NCBI GenBank assembly: GCA_015064485.1 | Contig: SVSD01000006.1 | Coordinates: 1-64,000, forward strand | Length of the DNA: 64,000 nt | Direction of reading: 5' to 3' | Origin: Oscillospiraceae bacterium | GTDB taxonomy: Bacteria; Bacillota; Clostridia; Oscillospirales; CAG-382 | In this document: in pieces, positions 34,952-44,102 of the stretch | Layout: the number at the start of each line of letters is the position of its first letter | Position numbering within the stretch: the first letter of the stretch is position 1 | The notes under the pieces: model-generated | Database searches by the model: none | What the model was told of the DNA's origin: nothing | Seen by the model: only the letters and a program-made list of their open reading frames with translations | Made by a program: the position numbers and the translations under genes

Positions 34952-35602
34952 ATGAAATATCAACATATTATTTTTGACCTTGACGGCACTTTGACAGATT
35001 CGGGACCGGGTATCAGAAATGCGGTGCGCCACGCCCTCAAAAAATACGGAATAGAAGAAAACGATACTGAAAAGCTCAACCGTTTTATCGGTCCGCCGCT
35101 TTATGACAGCTTTATGCGTTTTTACGGCATAAGCGAAAAAGAGGCGGCAAAGGGAGAAAATTATTTCCGTGAATACTATAGAGATACCGGAATTTTCGAA
35201 AATTCGGTATATGACGGGATAATAAACTGCCTTGAAACCTTAAATGAGAGCGGAGTGAAGCTTTATATAGCCACATCAAAGCCCGATTTTATGGCTGAAA
35301 GAGTGCTTTGCCATTTTGATTTGAAAAAGTATTTTACCGATGTCTGCGGAGCGGATATCGAAAACGGCAGATGCTCAAAAAAGGATGTTTTGGCACTTCT
35401 TTTAAATAATAACCCCGAGATAAACTGCGAAAATGCGGTTATGGTAGGGGACAGAGAGCACGATATCTTCGGAGCCGAAAATTTCGGCATAAAGGGTATC
35501 GGTGTTTTATGGGGATATGGCTCGGAAAAAGAGCTGAAAGATGCAGGTGCGGCATTCATTTCGGAAACTCCCGAAAAGCTTTATAAATATATACTCGGCT
35601 GA
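34952..35602 (+). CDS. HAD-superfamily phosphatase (Gph/PpaX-like)
   Basis: The 216-residue protein has all four HAD motifs: DLDGTLTDSG, the TSKP motif in YIATSKPDF, the Lys in RCSKKDVL and VGDREHDIFGAENFGI. The helical cap places it with phosphoglycolate phosphatase- and pyrophosphatase-like enzymes. The ATG at 34952 is preferred to the GTG at 34943; both have weak ribosome sites. It probably shares a transcript with the reductase. Confidence 0.9.
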   Translation: MKYQHIIFDLDGTLTDSGPGIRNAVRHALKKYGIEENDTEKLNRFIGPPLYDSFMRFYGISEKEAAKGENYFREYYRDTGIFENSVYDGIINCLETLNESGVKLYIATSKPDFMAERVLCHFDLKKYFTDVCGADIENGRCSKKDVLALLLNNNPEINCENAVMVGDREHDIFGAENFGIKGIGVLWGYGSEKELKDAGAAFISETPEKLYKYILG

Positions 35603-35605
35603 TTT

Positions 35606-35887
35606 TCAGATGCTTATAAACACTATTGCCGCGCAGGCAAACCCGAAAAGCAGACCGCATAAAGCCCCCGAAAAAAAGACGGATTTCAAAGGCCTTTCCT
35701 TACTTTTCAAATAAGAAGAGGAAAAACCCGCCTCGTTCAGAATTCTGTGAGCTTCGTCTATAAAGGCTTTTTCGCCTTTAAATGTGCTTACCGCGCGGTG
35801 GGGCTTTACAACAAAATATGCCTCGTCAAAAAATTCACTCCCCGTATTTTTCAACACTATCATTCTTTTGGAACAGCCTTTTATCAT
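35606..35887 (-). CDS. Small tail-anchored protein of unknown function
   Basis: The 93-residue protein ends in one hydrophobic helix (PLKSVFFSGALCGLLFGFACAAIVFISI), so it is likely anchored by its C-terminus. The soluble half contains SEFFDEAYFVVKP and EAHRILNEAGF. AAAAGGAG lies 8 bases before the ATG at 35887, which I choose over an upstream in-frame start. No family is recognised. Confidence 0.65.
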   Translation of the reverse strand: MIKGCSKRMIVLKNTGSEFFDEAYFVVKPHRAVSTFKGEKAFIDEAHRILNEAGFSSSYLKSKERPLKSVFFSGALCGLLFGFACAAIVFISI

Positions 35888-36007
35888 AAATTTGACTCCT
35901 TTTGGAAAAACTTTCATTAAAAGGATTCTTGCCATCTGAAAAGGCGTTTATTCGCCGGGAGAAATGTTTTGATAAAAGGAAACAGATTTTACAGCAAGGA
36001 GAAGAAA

Positions 36008-37051
36008 ATGATATATTTCGAATGTGATTACCACGAAGGAGCACACCCAAAGATCCTTGAAAAGCTTATTGAAACAAATTTCGAACAAACTATGGGATAT
36101 GGGGTTGACGAACATTGTGAAAAGGCAAAAGAATATATAAAAAAGGCTTTTTCCTGTCATAATGCGGATGTGCATTTCCTTGTGGGCGGGACTCAGACAA
36201 ATACTACGGTAATCTCATCTGTACTCCGGCCGTATCAAGGAGTTTTGTGCGCAGAAACCGGCCATATAAATGTACACGAAACGGGTGCGATTGAAGGAAC
36301 GGGGCACAAAGTTCTGGCTCTTGAGAGCGATGACGGAAAGATTACAGCGGAAAAAGCGGATGAATACATAAAAAGCCATTTTGAAGATGAAGCGGCGGAG
36401 CATATGGTTCAACCGGGAATGGTATATATTTCCCATCCGACAGAGGGAGGAACGCTTTACACAAAAAACGAACTTGAGAAGCTTTACAAAGTCTGTCAGA
36501 AACACAGCATACCTCTTTTTATTGACGGCGCAAGGCTCGGTTACGGACTTGCGGCAAAAAACACAGATATAAAGCCTGAGGATATACCAAAGCTTTGCGA
36601 TATTTTCTATATCGGCGGAACGAAAGTCGGAGCGCTTTTCGGCGAGGCTGTCGTTATAACAAATGATGCGCTCAAAAAAGATTTCAGATATTTCATAAAG
36701 CGTCACGGAGGCCTTCTTGCAAAGGGAAGGCTTTTGGGGCTGCAGTTTGAAGAGTTGTTTTCCGACGGACTTTATTTTGAAATATCCGACCACGCAATAA
36801 ATGAAGCTATGAAAGTAAGAAAATGTCTTGAAGAATGTGGGGTAAAGGTTCTTTTCGCTTCAGACACAAACCAGCAGTTCCCGATTTTTACAAACGAAAT
36901 TTTAAAAGAGCTTTCAGAAAAATACACCTTCTGCTATTGGAAAAAGGTTTCGGACAACGAAAGCGCTGTGCGAATCTGCACAAGCTGGGCAACAAAAGAA
37001 GAAAATACACAAAAATTGATTGAAGACATAAAGAAAGTTACAAAAGGATAA
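36008..37051 (+). CDS. ltaE: Low-specificity threonine aldolase-like PLP enzyme
   Basis: Fold type I PLP enzyme that would split threonine or a beta-hydroxy amino acid into glycine and an aldehyde. HFLVGGTQTNTTVISS begins the cofactor site, FIDGARLGYGLA gives the Asp that holds the pyridine nitrogen, and the PLP lysine is in YIGGTKVGALFGEA. It has 347 residues. AAGGAGA precedes the ATG at 36008; an earlier in-frame ATG lacks a site. Confidence 0.9.
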   Translation: MIYFECDYHEGAHPKILEKLIETNFEQTMGYGVDEHCEKAKEYIKKAFSCHNADVHFLVGGTQTNTTVISSVLRPYQGVLCAETGHINVHETGAIEGTGHKVLALESDDGKITAEKADEYIKSHFEDEAAEHMVQPGMVYISHPTEGGTLYTKNELEKLYKVCQKHSIPLFIDGARLGYGLAAKNTDIKPEDIPKLCDIFYIGGTKVGALFGEAVVITNDALKKDFRYFIKRHGGLLAKGRLLGLQFEELFSDGLYFEISDHAINEAMKVRKCLEECGVKVLFASDTNQQFPIFTNEILKELSEKYTFCYWKKVSDNESAVRICTSWATKEENTQKLIEDIKKVTKG

Positions 37052-37056
37052 CAGTA

Positions 37057-37082
37057 AAAAAGGAGCCTTTAGGCTCCTTTTT
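37057..37082. terminator. Shared terminator of ltaE and nfnB
   Basis: AAAAAGGAGCCT and AGGCTCCTTTTT pair with flanking A/T runs in both directions. Confidence 0.9.
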
Positions 37083-37095
37083 ATATATCTTAAAT

Positions 37096-38511
37096 TTATT
37101 TGTTTTTGAGATATTCATCAATGGCGGCGGCGGCATTTTTTCCGGCACCCATAGCAAGTATTACCGTCGCTGCTCCCGTTACCGCATCTCCGCCGGCATA
37201 TATTCCCTCAATCGAGGTAAGGCCTGTGTTTTCGTCGGCAATAATTCCGCCCCATTTCTGAGTTTCAAGTCCTTCGGTTGTGGATTTGATAAGGGGATTG
37301 GGGGAAGTTCCAAGAGCCATAATAACACAGTCTACATCAAGAGTAAATTCGCTGCCCTTTTTTTCTATCGGTCTTCTTCTTCCCGAAGCGTCGGGTTCTC
37401 CGAGTTCCATTTCGATGCAGGTCATACCGATAACCGTACCGTTTTTCGGATCTTTTTTATCGCCGGGGTTGCTGTATCCGAGAATTTCTGTCGGGTTACA
37501 GAGAGTTTTGAAGATTATTCCTTCTTCCTGTGCGTGTTCGATTTCTTCACGGCGGGCGGGAAGCTCATTCATACTTCTGCGGTATACGATATAAACCTCG
37601 GCACCTAAGCGTTTAGCGCATCTTGCCGCGTCCATCGCAACATTTCCGCCGCCGACAACCGCAACTTTTTTTGCTTTCTGTATCGGTGTATCTGAGTCTT
37701 CAAGATATGCCTTCATAAGGTTTATTCTTGTCAAAAATTCGTTTGCGGAATATACACCCTTTAAGTTCTCGCCGGGGATATTCATAAACTTGGGAAGTCC
37801 GGCGCCGGAGCCTATAAATATTGCTTCAAAGCCGTATTCGTTTTTAAGCTCATCAATGGTGAGAGTTTTTCCGACAACGGTATTTGTTTCGATTTTTACG
37901 CCGAGAGCAATAAGTCCGTCGATTTCCTTTTGAACGATGCTCTTGGGAAGACGGAATTCGGGGATGCCGTAAACAAGAACGCCGCCTGCGAGATGCAAAG
38001 CTTCAAAAACCGTAACTTCATAACCGAGCTTTGCAAGGTCGCCGGCACAGGTAAGTCCCGAAGGGCCGGAACCGATGACCGCTACTTTTTTGCCGTTTGA
38101 TAAAGGCTTTTTGCTTTCGGAGATACTGTTTTTGTTGTGATAATCGGCAACAAACCGCTCGAGTCTTCCGATTGCAACGGGTTCGCCTTTTATACCTCTT
38201 ACACATTTGCCTTCGCATTGTGTTTCCTGGGGACATACTCTTCCGCATACAGCGGGAAGAGAGGAGGATCTTGCAATTATTTCATAAGCTTTTTCGAACT
38301 CGCCCTTTGCCACTTCCGCGATAAATTCGGGTATGTATATCTTGACGGGACATCCGCCTACACAAGGCTTGTTTTTACAGTTAAGGCATCTTTTTGCTTC
38401 GTCTATTGCCTGCTGTTCGGTATAACCGAGAGCCACCTCGTCAAAATTTTTATTTCTGACATCCGCATCCTGCACAGGCATAGGGTTCTTTTTTAAAGAC
38501 ATATTCGGCAT
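37096..38511 (-). CDS. nfnB: NfnB / glutamate synthase small-subunit-like flavoprotein
   Basis: The 471-residue protein has two cysteine blocks for 4Fe-4S clusters (CLNCKNKPCVGGCPV; CGRVCPQETQCEGKCVRG), the FAD loop VIGSGPSGLTCAG and the NADPH loop VVGGGNVAMDAARCAKR. Next to the FNR-like gene at 38513 and without a glutamate synthase large subunit, it is best read as the large subunit of the electron-bifurcating NADH-dependent ferredoxin:NADP oxidoreductase. Homologues are also annotated gltA or gltD. Confidence 0.88.
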   Translation of the reverse strand: MPNMSLKKNPMPVQDADVRNKNFDEVALGYTEQQAIDEAKRCLNCKNKPCVGGCPVKIYIPEFIAEVAKGEFEKAYEIIARSSSLPAVCGRVCPQETQCEGKCVRGIKGEPVAIGRLERFVADYHNKNSISESKKPLSNGKKVAVIGSGPSGLTCAGDLAKLGYEVTVFEALHLAGGVLVYGIPEFRLPKSIVQKEIDGLIALGVKIETNTVVGKTLTIDELKNEYGFEAIFIGSGAGLPKFMNIPGENLKGVYSANEFLTRINLMKAYLEDSDTPIQKAKKVAVVGGGNVAMDAARCAKRLGAEVYIVYRRSMNELPARREEIEHAQEEGIIFKTLCNPTEILGYSNPGDKKDPKNGTVIGMTCIEMELGEPDASGRRRPIEKKGSEFTLDVDCVIMALGTSPNPLIKSTTEGLETQKWGGIIADENTGLTSIEGIYAGGDAVTGAATVILAMGAGKNAAAAIDEYLKNK

Positions 38512-38512
38512 A

Positions 38513-39355
38513 CTATTCTACCTCCTTTTTAAAGAGGTTGCATGTTTCTTCGTGCTTTTCGCGTTCGAAGGCTTTGTACATACCGCTTCTTGAAATTGCT
38601 TCATCAAAATCTATTTTGTGTCCGTCAAATTCGGGGCCGTCAACACAGGCAAAAACTGTTTTTCCGCCGACGGTAAGTCTGCATCCGCCGCACATTCCCG
38701 TACCGTCTATCATAACAGGATTCATAGAAGCTACAGTCTTTATACCGTATTTTTTTGTAAGTTCACAAACAAATTTCATCATCATAAGAGGGCCTATTGT
38801 GATGACTTCGTCGTATTTTTCTCCCGATTCGATAAGGGACAGGAGTGCATCTGTTACAAGACCTTTTTCACCCCAGGAGCCGTCATCGCTCATCTTTCTG
38901 ACAAGAGAGCTGTTTTTATCGAATTCTTCTTCAAGTATTACAAGGTCTTTTGATCTGAATCCGATGACAGAATGAACTTCGCAACCGAGAGAATGAAGCT
39001 TTTTAGCAACAGGAAAAGCGATAGCGCAGCCAACACCGCCGCCGACAACTGCAACTTTTTTAAGTCCTTCCGTATGAGTTGCCTTGCCAAGCGGTCCGAC
39101 AAAATCGCAAAGGGCGTCTCCCTCGTTCATTCTGCCGAGCTTTTCGGTAGTAGCTCCGACTATCTGGAATATTATTGTGACAGTTCCTTTTTCTATGTCA
39201 AAATCGGCGATTGTAAGGGGGATTCTTTCCCCGTTATTATCGGTTCTCAGGATGATAAACTGACCGGGCTGTGCTTTTTTTGCCACAAGCGGAGCGTATA
39301 TCTCCATAAGGGTAACTGTGCTGTTAAGTATTTGCTTTCTGACTATTGTATACAT
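38513..39355 (-). CDS. nfnA: NfnA-type FAD/2Fe-2S oxidoreductase subunit
   Basis: The 280-residue protein has a ferredoxin-reductase-like FAD domain (QFIILRTDNNGERIPLTI), an NAD site VAVVGGGVGCAIAFPVAK and the cysteines DGTGMCGGCRLTVGG...FACVDGPEF for a 2Fe-2S cluster. The stop lies one base before the nfnB start, so both subunits are made together. Its close relatives include PyrK and sulfide dehydrogenase beta; no pyrimidine genes are nearby. Confidence 0.88.
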   Translation of the reverse strand: MYTIVRKQILNSTVTLMEIYAPLVAKKAQPGQFIILRTDNNGERIPLTIADFDIEKGTVTIIFQIVGATTEKLGRMNEGDALCDFVGPLGKATHTEGLKKVAVVGGGVGCAIAFPVAKKLHSLGCEVHSVIGFRSKDLVILEEEFDKNSSLVRKMSDDGSWGEKGLVTDALLSLIESGEKYDEVITIGPLMMMKFVCELTKKYGIKTVASMNPVMIDGTGMCGGCRLTVGGKTVFACVDGPEFDGHKIDFDEAISRSGMYKAFEREKHEETCNLFKKEVE

Positions 39356-39387
39356 ATAAAGGTTCCTTTTATATTGATATCCTTTAT

Positions 39388-39416
39388 ATTTTACTCTAAG
39401 ATTTAAAAAGAATCAA
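39388..39416 (-). promoter_or_regulatory. nfnAB promoter
   Basis: Minus-strand TTGATT (39411-39416), 17 bases, TAAAAT (39388-39393). Confidence 0.72.
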
Positions 39417-39521
39417 GTATATATTTCACTTTCTTAGAAAATCGGCATATGATTCAAATATACTGCAAAAGAATATAGCATTTTTGACAGATTTGTTTTG
39501 TTTTTTTGTTAAAAAACACTA

Positions 39522-39550
39522 TTACATTTTAAAAAATGCTGTGATATAAT
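39522..39550 (+). promoter_or_regulatory. carD promoter
   Basis: TTACAT (39522-39527), 17 bases, TATAAT (39545-39550). The predicted transcript starts near 39557. Confidence 0.75.
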
Positions 39551-39556
39551 ATAAAA

Positions 39557-39626
39557 TATAGATTACTAACAACGAGCAGTTTGCAAAAAGCGGAACATAA
39601 GTCCGGTTGTTGCAGGCTGTTTTTTG
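39557..39626 (+). ncRNA. Structured carD leader with possible pseudoknot and terminator
   Basis: CAGTTTGC (39577-39584) pairs fully, with two G-U pairs, with GCAGGCTG (39612-39619), which is followed by six T: an intrinsic terminator just before the carD ribosome site. AACAAC (39568-39573) pairs with GTTGTT (39606-39611) in a crossing arrangement, and CGGA/TCCG (39591-39594 with 39602-39605) forms an inner hairpin. The layout suggests attenuation or a ligand-binding RNA; no known riboswitch is recognised. Confidence 0.5.
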
Positions 39627-39645
39627 TCTTTTGAGGAGAAAAAAT

Positions 39646-40152
39646 ATGTATAAAACAGGCGACAAAGTCATTTATCCGGGCACAGGAGTATGTATAATCA
39701 AAGATATCATCAATCAAAAATTTCTGCACACGGATGAAAGAACTTATTATGTTTTAAAAGCTGTGTATGATAACTCGGACACAACGATATATTGCCCGGT
39801 GGACAGTACAGAAGTCAATCTTAAAAAGCTCCTTGATAAAGACGAAATATTGGAGTTGATTCACACAATCCCGCAAAAAACTTTGTGGATAGAAAACGAT
39901 AACGAAAGAAGAAAGCTTTTCAGTGCTCTTTTGAGGGAGGGGGACAGGCAAAAACTGCTTTGTATGATAACAGAGATACATAAAAAACTCAAAGAAAAAG
40001 AAGCGGAAGGGAAAAAGCTTCATCTTTCTGATGAAAAAGCTCTTGAAAAGGCCGAAAAAATGCTTTATCAGGAAATTGCCTATTCTTTGAATATGGAGAT
40101 CGAAGCAGTTTCGTCTTTTATCCGAAACGAAACAGCCGAAATATTTTCGTAA
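39646..40152 (+). CDS. CarD-family transcriptional regulator
   Basis: CarD proteins bind the beta subunit of RNA polymerase through a Tudor-like N-terminal domain and stabilise open promoter complexes. Here YKTGDKVIYPGTGVCIIKDI is that domain, with YCPVDS near residue 46, followed by a helical DNA-binding part with a basic stretch and an EIAYSLNMEIEAV segment. The ATG at 39646 has GAGGAG 8 bases upstream, giving 168 residues. It follows the structured leader directly. Confidence 0.9.
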   Translation: MYKTGDKVIYPGTGVCIIKDIINQKFLHTDERTYYVLKAVYDNSDTTIYCPVDSTEVNLKKLLDKDEILELIHTIPQKTLWIENDNERRKLFSALLREGDRQKLLCMITEIHKKLKEKEAEGKKLHLSDEKALEKAEKMLYQEIAYSLNMEIEAVSSFIRNETAEIFS

Positions 40153-40167
40153 GTTTTATAATTTAAG

Positions 40168-40205
40168 ACAACATCCTTTTTAATACGAAAGGGTGTTGTT
40201 TTTAT
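40168..40205 (+). terminator. carD terminator
   Basis: ACAACATCCTTT pairs with AAAGGGTGTTGT (40168-40179 with 40188-40199) and T-rich sequence follows. Confidence 0.88.
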
Positions 40206-40238
40206 ATACACCGGAAAAACTGCACAGTTCTTTGTCTA

Positions 40239-40267
40239 TTGACAAAACAATTATAAAAGACTATAAT
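40239..40267 (+). promoter_or_regulatory. Promoter of the 40318 gene cluster
   Basis: TTGACA (40239-40244), 17 bases, TATAAT (40262-40267), full consensus. Confidence 0.88.
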
Positions 40268-40317
40268 TAGGATGGATTTACATATAATATAAAGAGAAAG
40301 AAACGGAGGTGCGGCAA

Positions 40318-41505
40318 ATGAAATTTTATAAAATCAAAAGAATTGCGGTTTGTATGATTTTTGCTGTGCTGCTTTTTTCTCTTTCTTTTGACACATTTAC
40401 GGTTTCGGGAAAAACATACAGCGATTCCTGGGTTCTCGGCTATAAGAATATGGAACCTGCGGAAAGCGAAACGAATGTTGTTCCCACTCTTTACAAAAAC
40501 GATGCGGTTTTTGGAAACCACCGCCGTTTTCCTCTTGTAGTTAAAGGCGATTACCATTATGTACCTGTTGAAATGTTTATGGGTCTTTCGGGCATAAAGC
40601 TGACATACGGCTATTCAGCATCGTATTTTTACCTTGCGACAAGGGGAAACACAAAATATATATCGTTTGATGTCGAAAACAATGCGGCGACAACTCACGA
40701 AAAAGACACTTATGCGCTTAAAACAGAAATGTTTTATAACACACGATATCTTCCCGCCGAAGCTGTGGCGGCAGTTTTAGGCCTTAAGCTTGAAATATAT
40801 AACGAGCCCGACGAAAGTATTTATGCATTAAGGCTTTCAGATTCAAATGCCAAGGTGAGTTTCCCGGAGCTTATAAGAATGTACAGCCCGATAAAAAAAG
40901 AAGAAACCACCCAAAATCCGTCAACAGACACTGATATCGGAAAAAGGAATATATATTTGACCTTTGATACCGTAAATTTCTCAGGGATAAGCGACACTCT
41001 TGCTGTTCTTGAAAGGGATTTCCCGGGGAAAAGCGCAGTGTTTTTTGTCAGTGCAAAGGATATTTTAACATATCCCGACCAGATACGGCAAATACTCGCC
41101 TACGGACAGAGTATCGGAATACTTTTGCAAGAAACCGACCCCGAAGCCGAATACATTTTGGCAAAAGAAAATCTGCGGCTTGTGACAAAGCAGTCGACAA
41201 GACTTGTAAGATTTGCAAGAGGCAGTACGAACTGCGCACTTGATGACGAGCAGTATGAAAACTTTGTGAAAAAATACGGTCTTTGCGTCTGGGATTACAA
41301 TATAAATATAACAGATTCCCGCAAGGTTCAGGAAACCGTCTATAATTTTTCAAAAAACACAAAAATGGTAACCGCCATAATAAGATTTTCACACGGCACA
41401 AATTCCGACACGGCTCTTACAAATCTTTACAGCTTTATCAAAGGCAAAAATCAAATAAGAGTATATACAATGGACGAAACGGTAAAACCTGTAAGTTACA
41501 GATAA
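40318..41505 (+). CDS. Exported protein with a degenerate polysaccharide deacetylase domain
   Basis: A signal peptide (KIKRIAVCMIFAVLLFSLSFDTF) leads to a domain like the copper-amine-oxidase N-terminal fold found in wall proteins (about 60-180; PLVVKGDYHYVPVEMF, YNTRYLPAEAVAAVLGL), then a NodB-like domain (about 215-390). The NodB metal site is gone: the usual TFDDGP reads TFDTVN, and the HxxxH segment reads GQSIGILLQE. It is probably a non-catalytic glycan-binding protein. GGAGG is 8 bases before the ATG at 40318. It precedes a two-component system, which it may serve. Confidence 0.78.
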   Translation: MKFYKIKRIAVCMIFAVLLFSLSFDTFTVSGKTYSDSWVLGYKNMEPAESETNVVPTLYKNDAVFGNHRRFPLVVKGDYHYVPVEMFMGLSGIKLTYGYSASYFYLATRGNTKYISFDVENNAATTHEKDTYALKTEMFYNTRYLPAEAVAAVLGLKLEIYNEPDESIYALRLSDSNAKVSFPELIRMYSPIKKEETTQNPSTDTDIGKRNIYLTFDTVNFSGISDTLAVLERDFPGKSAVFFVSAKDILTYPDQIRQILAYGQSIGILLQETDPEAEYILAKENLRLVTKQSTRLVRFARGSTNCALDDEQYENFVKKYGLCVWDYNINITDSRKVQETVYNFSKNTKMVTAIIRFSHGTNSDTALTNLYSFIKGKNQIRVYTMDETVKPVSYR

Positions 41506-41530
41506 ATTTCAGCTCCGAAAGGACATTTTT

Positions 41531-42244
41531 ATGGAAAACAACAAAAAGAAAATTCTTATCGTCGAGGACGAAAAGACAATCTCTGAAATCCTTGAATATA
41601 CGATCACAAGGGAAGGGTATGAAGCGGTATGCGCCTTTGACGGCATAACCGCACTCGAACTTGCCCTTGGCGGCAATTTTGATCTCATTCTTCTTGATGT
41701 AATGCTTCCCGGGATAGACGGTTTTGAAGTATGCTCAAAAGTAAGAGAGGTTCTCGACACCCCGATAATTATGCTTACAGCCCGCGAAGAGGAAGCGGAC
41801 AAAGTACAGGGACTTGAGCTTGGCGCGGATGATTATATGACAAAGCCGTTCAGCCATGCAGAGCTTATTTCAAGAATCAAGGCAAATATAAGACGATATC
41901 ATAACGAAGCAAGAACTCCTGTCATAAAAGATGCGCAGGATGCAAGTGTTATTACTATAAACGGTCTTACGATCGATACAAAAAGCTATTCTGTAAAAAA
42001 GAACGGTAAAAGTATTTCGCTTTCCAAAAAGGAATATGATCTTCTTGAATTTTTCGCCAAAAACCGAGGAACGGTATTCCAGAGAGAAGAAATAATGGAA
42101 AAAGTTTGGGGGTATGACGGATTCTACGGAGATCTGAGAACCGTTGATGTTACCCTTTCAAGAATAAGAAAGAAAATCGAAGAAAACCCCGCCGAACCCG
42201 AATATATACAGAATAAACGGGGCGTAGGATATTTGATGTTGTAA
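41531..42244 (+). CDS. OmpR/PhoB-type response regulator
   Basis: The receiver domain (residues 5-120) has the acidic pair in VEDEKT, the phosphorylated Asp in LILLDVMLPG, T in MLTARE and the KPF lysine. A winged-helix DNA-binding domain follows (RTVDVTLSRIRKKIEENP, NKRGVGYLM). Its 237 residues and sequence are close to WalR/PhoP regulators. The partner kinase gene starts 18 bases later. Confidence 0.94.
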   Translation: MENNKKKILIVEDEKTISEILEYTITREGYEAVCAFDGITALELALGGNFDLILLDVMLPGIDGFEVCSKVREVLDTPIIMLTAREEEADKVQGLELGADDYMTKPFSHAELISRIKANIRRYHNEARTPVIKDAQDASVITINGLTIDTKSYSVKKNGKSISLSKKEYDLLEFFAKNRGTVFQREEIMEKVWGYDGFYGDLRTVDVTLSRIRKKIEENPAEPEYIQNKRGVGYLML

Positions 42245-42262
42245 AGAAAGAGGATTCCGCCG

Positions 42263-44056
42263 ATGTTCAGAAGTCTGAATGTAAAACTTGTTTTGATATT
42301 TATTGTATTTATAATATCTGTAATGTCGGTTGTCGGCGTATTTCTTCTCGATAGAGTAAGTGCCTTTTATGCGGACGATTTTATCAATCAGATGGACGAA
42401 GGCTTTTCCGACAGACTAAAGGAAACTCTTGCGGGATGCTTTAGTTCCGAAAATTATGCCGAGGCTCAAAAGGAAATTATGACGGCGTATTCAGCCGCAT
42501 TCAGTTTCGATAACTACCGCAATTTCTATATACTCGATATGAACGGAAATGTGCTTGAAGGCTCTGCCGAAAGCGGAAAAACTGTTGCAAAAACATCAAA
42601 CCTTCTTTCCGCGATGAACCGCAAGACCGGCGCAAACAAGGTTTCGGGTTCTGAATTTTTCGATTATGCCTGCTATATAAAAGGCACAGATGACGAATGT
42701 ATCGTATATATATATGATGACCTTACACGAATGAAATCGCTTATATGGGTGCTGTTTTCAATCATAATGCAGGCGCTTTTTATCGGTCTTGCGATCGCAA
42801 TGTTCTTGTGCTTCTTTATGACAAGGGCGATAACTTCCCCCATACAAAAGCTTACGGCAGGAGCTAAAACTATCGCATCCGGTCAATATGATTACAGAAT
42901 AGAAACCCAATCAAGAGATGAGATAGGCGAGCTTACCGAAAACTTCAACCAAATGGCACAAAAGATCGAAAGCTCTATGGCACAAGTATCCGACGAGAGA
43001 GAAAAGCTCAAAACCATCTTCGGACATCTTGAAGACGGCGTTGCCGCCTTTGACGAAAACGGCAAGGTTCTTCATATAAATCAGGCGGCGTGCGAAATGC
43101 TCGGTATTCCGACAGACAGGGAATACAGCTTCGATTCATTTACGAGAATTTTGGGTATGCCGGAGATAACCTCATCTATCCTTCGTTCCACAACAACAAT
43201 AAACATCCCAGAATATACGATAAAAAAAGCAACGGGAGATATGATAACCGATGTAAGTTTTAATATCTTCCATTATGACGAAACAAGAGTAGGTTATATA
43301 ATCGTCATCCAGAACATAACCGACCGCGCGCTTCTTGAAAAGAGCCGCCGTGAATTTATCGCAAATGTATCGCATGAACTTCGCACTCCCCTTACAAGTA
43401 TTAAAGGGGCTACCGAAATTATTCTTGCTGACGAAAAGATGCCCGAGGCGATGAAAAAACGCTTCCTGTCGATAGTTATGAACGAGTCGGACAGAATGAC
43501 GAGAATAGTAAAGGATCTTCTTGTTCTTTCAAGACTTGAAAATCGCAGAATGTCCTGGAGAATGGCAAGATTCTCGCTTCATAATGCACTTTCCCAAATA
43601 TGTACTGCTCTCCAGACAGAGGCCGGAGAACACTCTCACACCTTGACATATACATCCGACATCCCCGAATCGGAAATTATCGCCGCAGACAAGGAACGCA
43701 TAGAGCAGGTGTTTACAAATATCATCGGAAACGCCATAAAATATACCCCGAAAGGCGGCAAGATCGAAGTTTTTGCAAAGATGTCGGAAAAAGAAAACTA
43801 TTCTTATGAGATTACAGTAAAAGACAACGGTATCGGTATTCCCGAGGAAAACATTCCGCATTTGTTCGAAAGGTTTTACCGTGTGGACAAGGCGAGAAAC
43901 TCGGATGTCGGCGGTACGGGTCTTGGACTTTCCATATCAAAGGAAATTATTGATGCCCATCATGGTTTGATCTCTGTTGAAAGCCGCAAGGGCGAAGGTA
44001 CAAGCGTAACTGTATTTCTCCCGAGAGAAACCTCGGTTTGCGAGGAAGAAGGATAA
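42263..44056 (+). CDS. Sensor histidine kinase (HAMP-PAS, WalK/PhoR-like)
   Basis: The 597-residue kinase has two membrane segments (about 8-30 and 157-183) around an extracellular domain of about 125 residues, then HAMP (TSPIQKLTAGAKTIASGQYDYRI), PAS (about 245-355), the phospho-accepting helix ANVSHELRTPLTS and ATPase motifs NAIKYTP, DNGIGIP and GTGLGLSI. In the WalK/PhoR class the signal is cell-wall state or phosphate. The upstream envelope protein favours a wall signal, but this is inference. Confidence 0.93.
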   Translation: MFRSLNVKLVLIFIVFIISVMSVVGVFLLDRVSAFYADDFINQMDEGFSDRLKETLAGCFSSENYAEAQKEIMTAYSAAFSFDNYRNFYILDMNGNVLEGSAESGKTVAKTSNLLSAMNRKTGANKVSGSEFFDYACYIKGTDDECIVYIYDDLTRMKSLIWVLFSIIMQALFIGLAIAMFLCFFMTRAITSPIQKLTAGAKTIASGQYDYRIETQSRDEIGELTENFNQMAQKIESSMAQVSDEREKLKTIFGHLEDGVAAFDENGKVLHINQAACEMLGIPTDREYSFDSFTRILGMPEITSSILRSTTTINIPEYTIKKATGDMITDVSFNIFHYDETRVGYIIVIQNITDRALLEKSRREFIANVSHELRTPLTSIKGATEIILADEKMPEAMKKRFLSIVMNESDRMTRIVKDLLVLSRLENRRMSWRMARFSLHNALSQICTALQTEAGEHSHTLTYTSDIPESEIIAADKERIEQVFTNIIGNAIKYTPKGGKIEVFAKMSEKENYSYEITVKDNGIGIPEENIPHLFERFYRVDKARNSDVGGTGLGLSISKEIIDAHHGLISVESRKGEGTSVTVFLPRETSVCEEEG

Positions 44057-44102
44057 AAAACGCATTTTGCGGCGTAATTTCAGTTAATATTTAAAGAAAG
44101 CG

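Noticed and set aside
37096-38511. Glutamate synthase small subunit as the primary call
   Set aside because: No large subunit is present, and the coupled FNR-like gene at 38513 fits the NfnAB pair better.
1835-39573. Pairing of the hairpin RNA 4 loop with the carD leader
   Set aside because: Only nine bases (GTTGTTAGT with ACTAACAAC) match; one such match is expected by chance in a window of this size.
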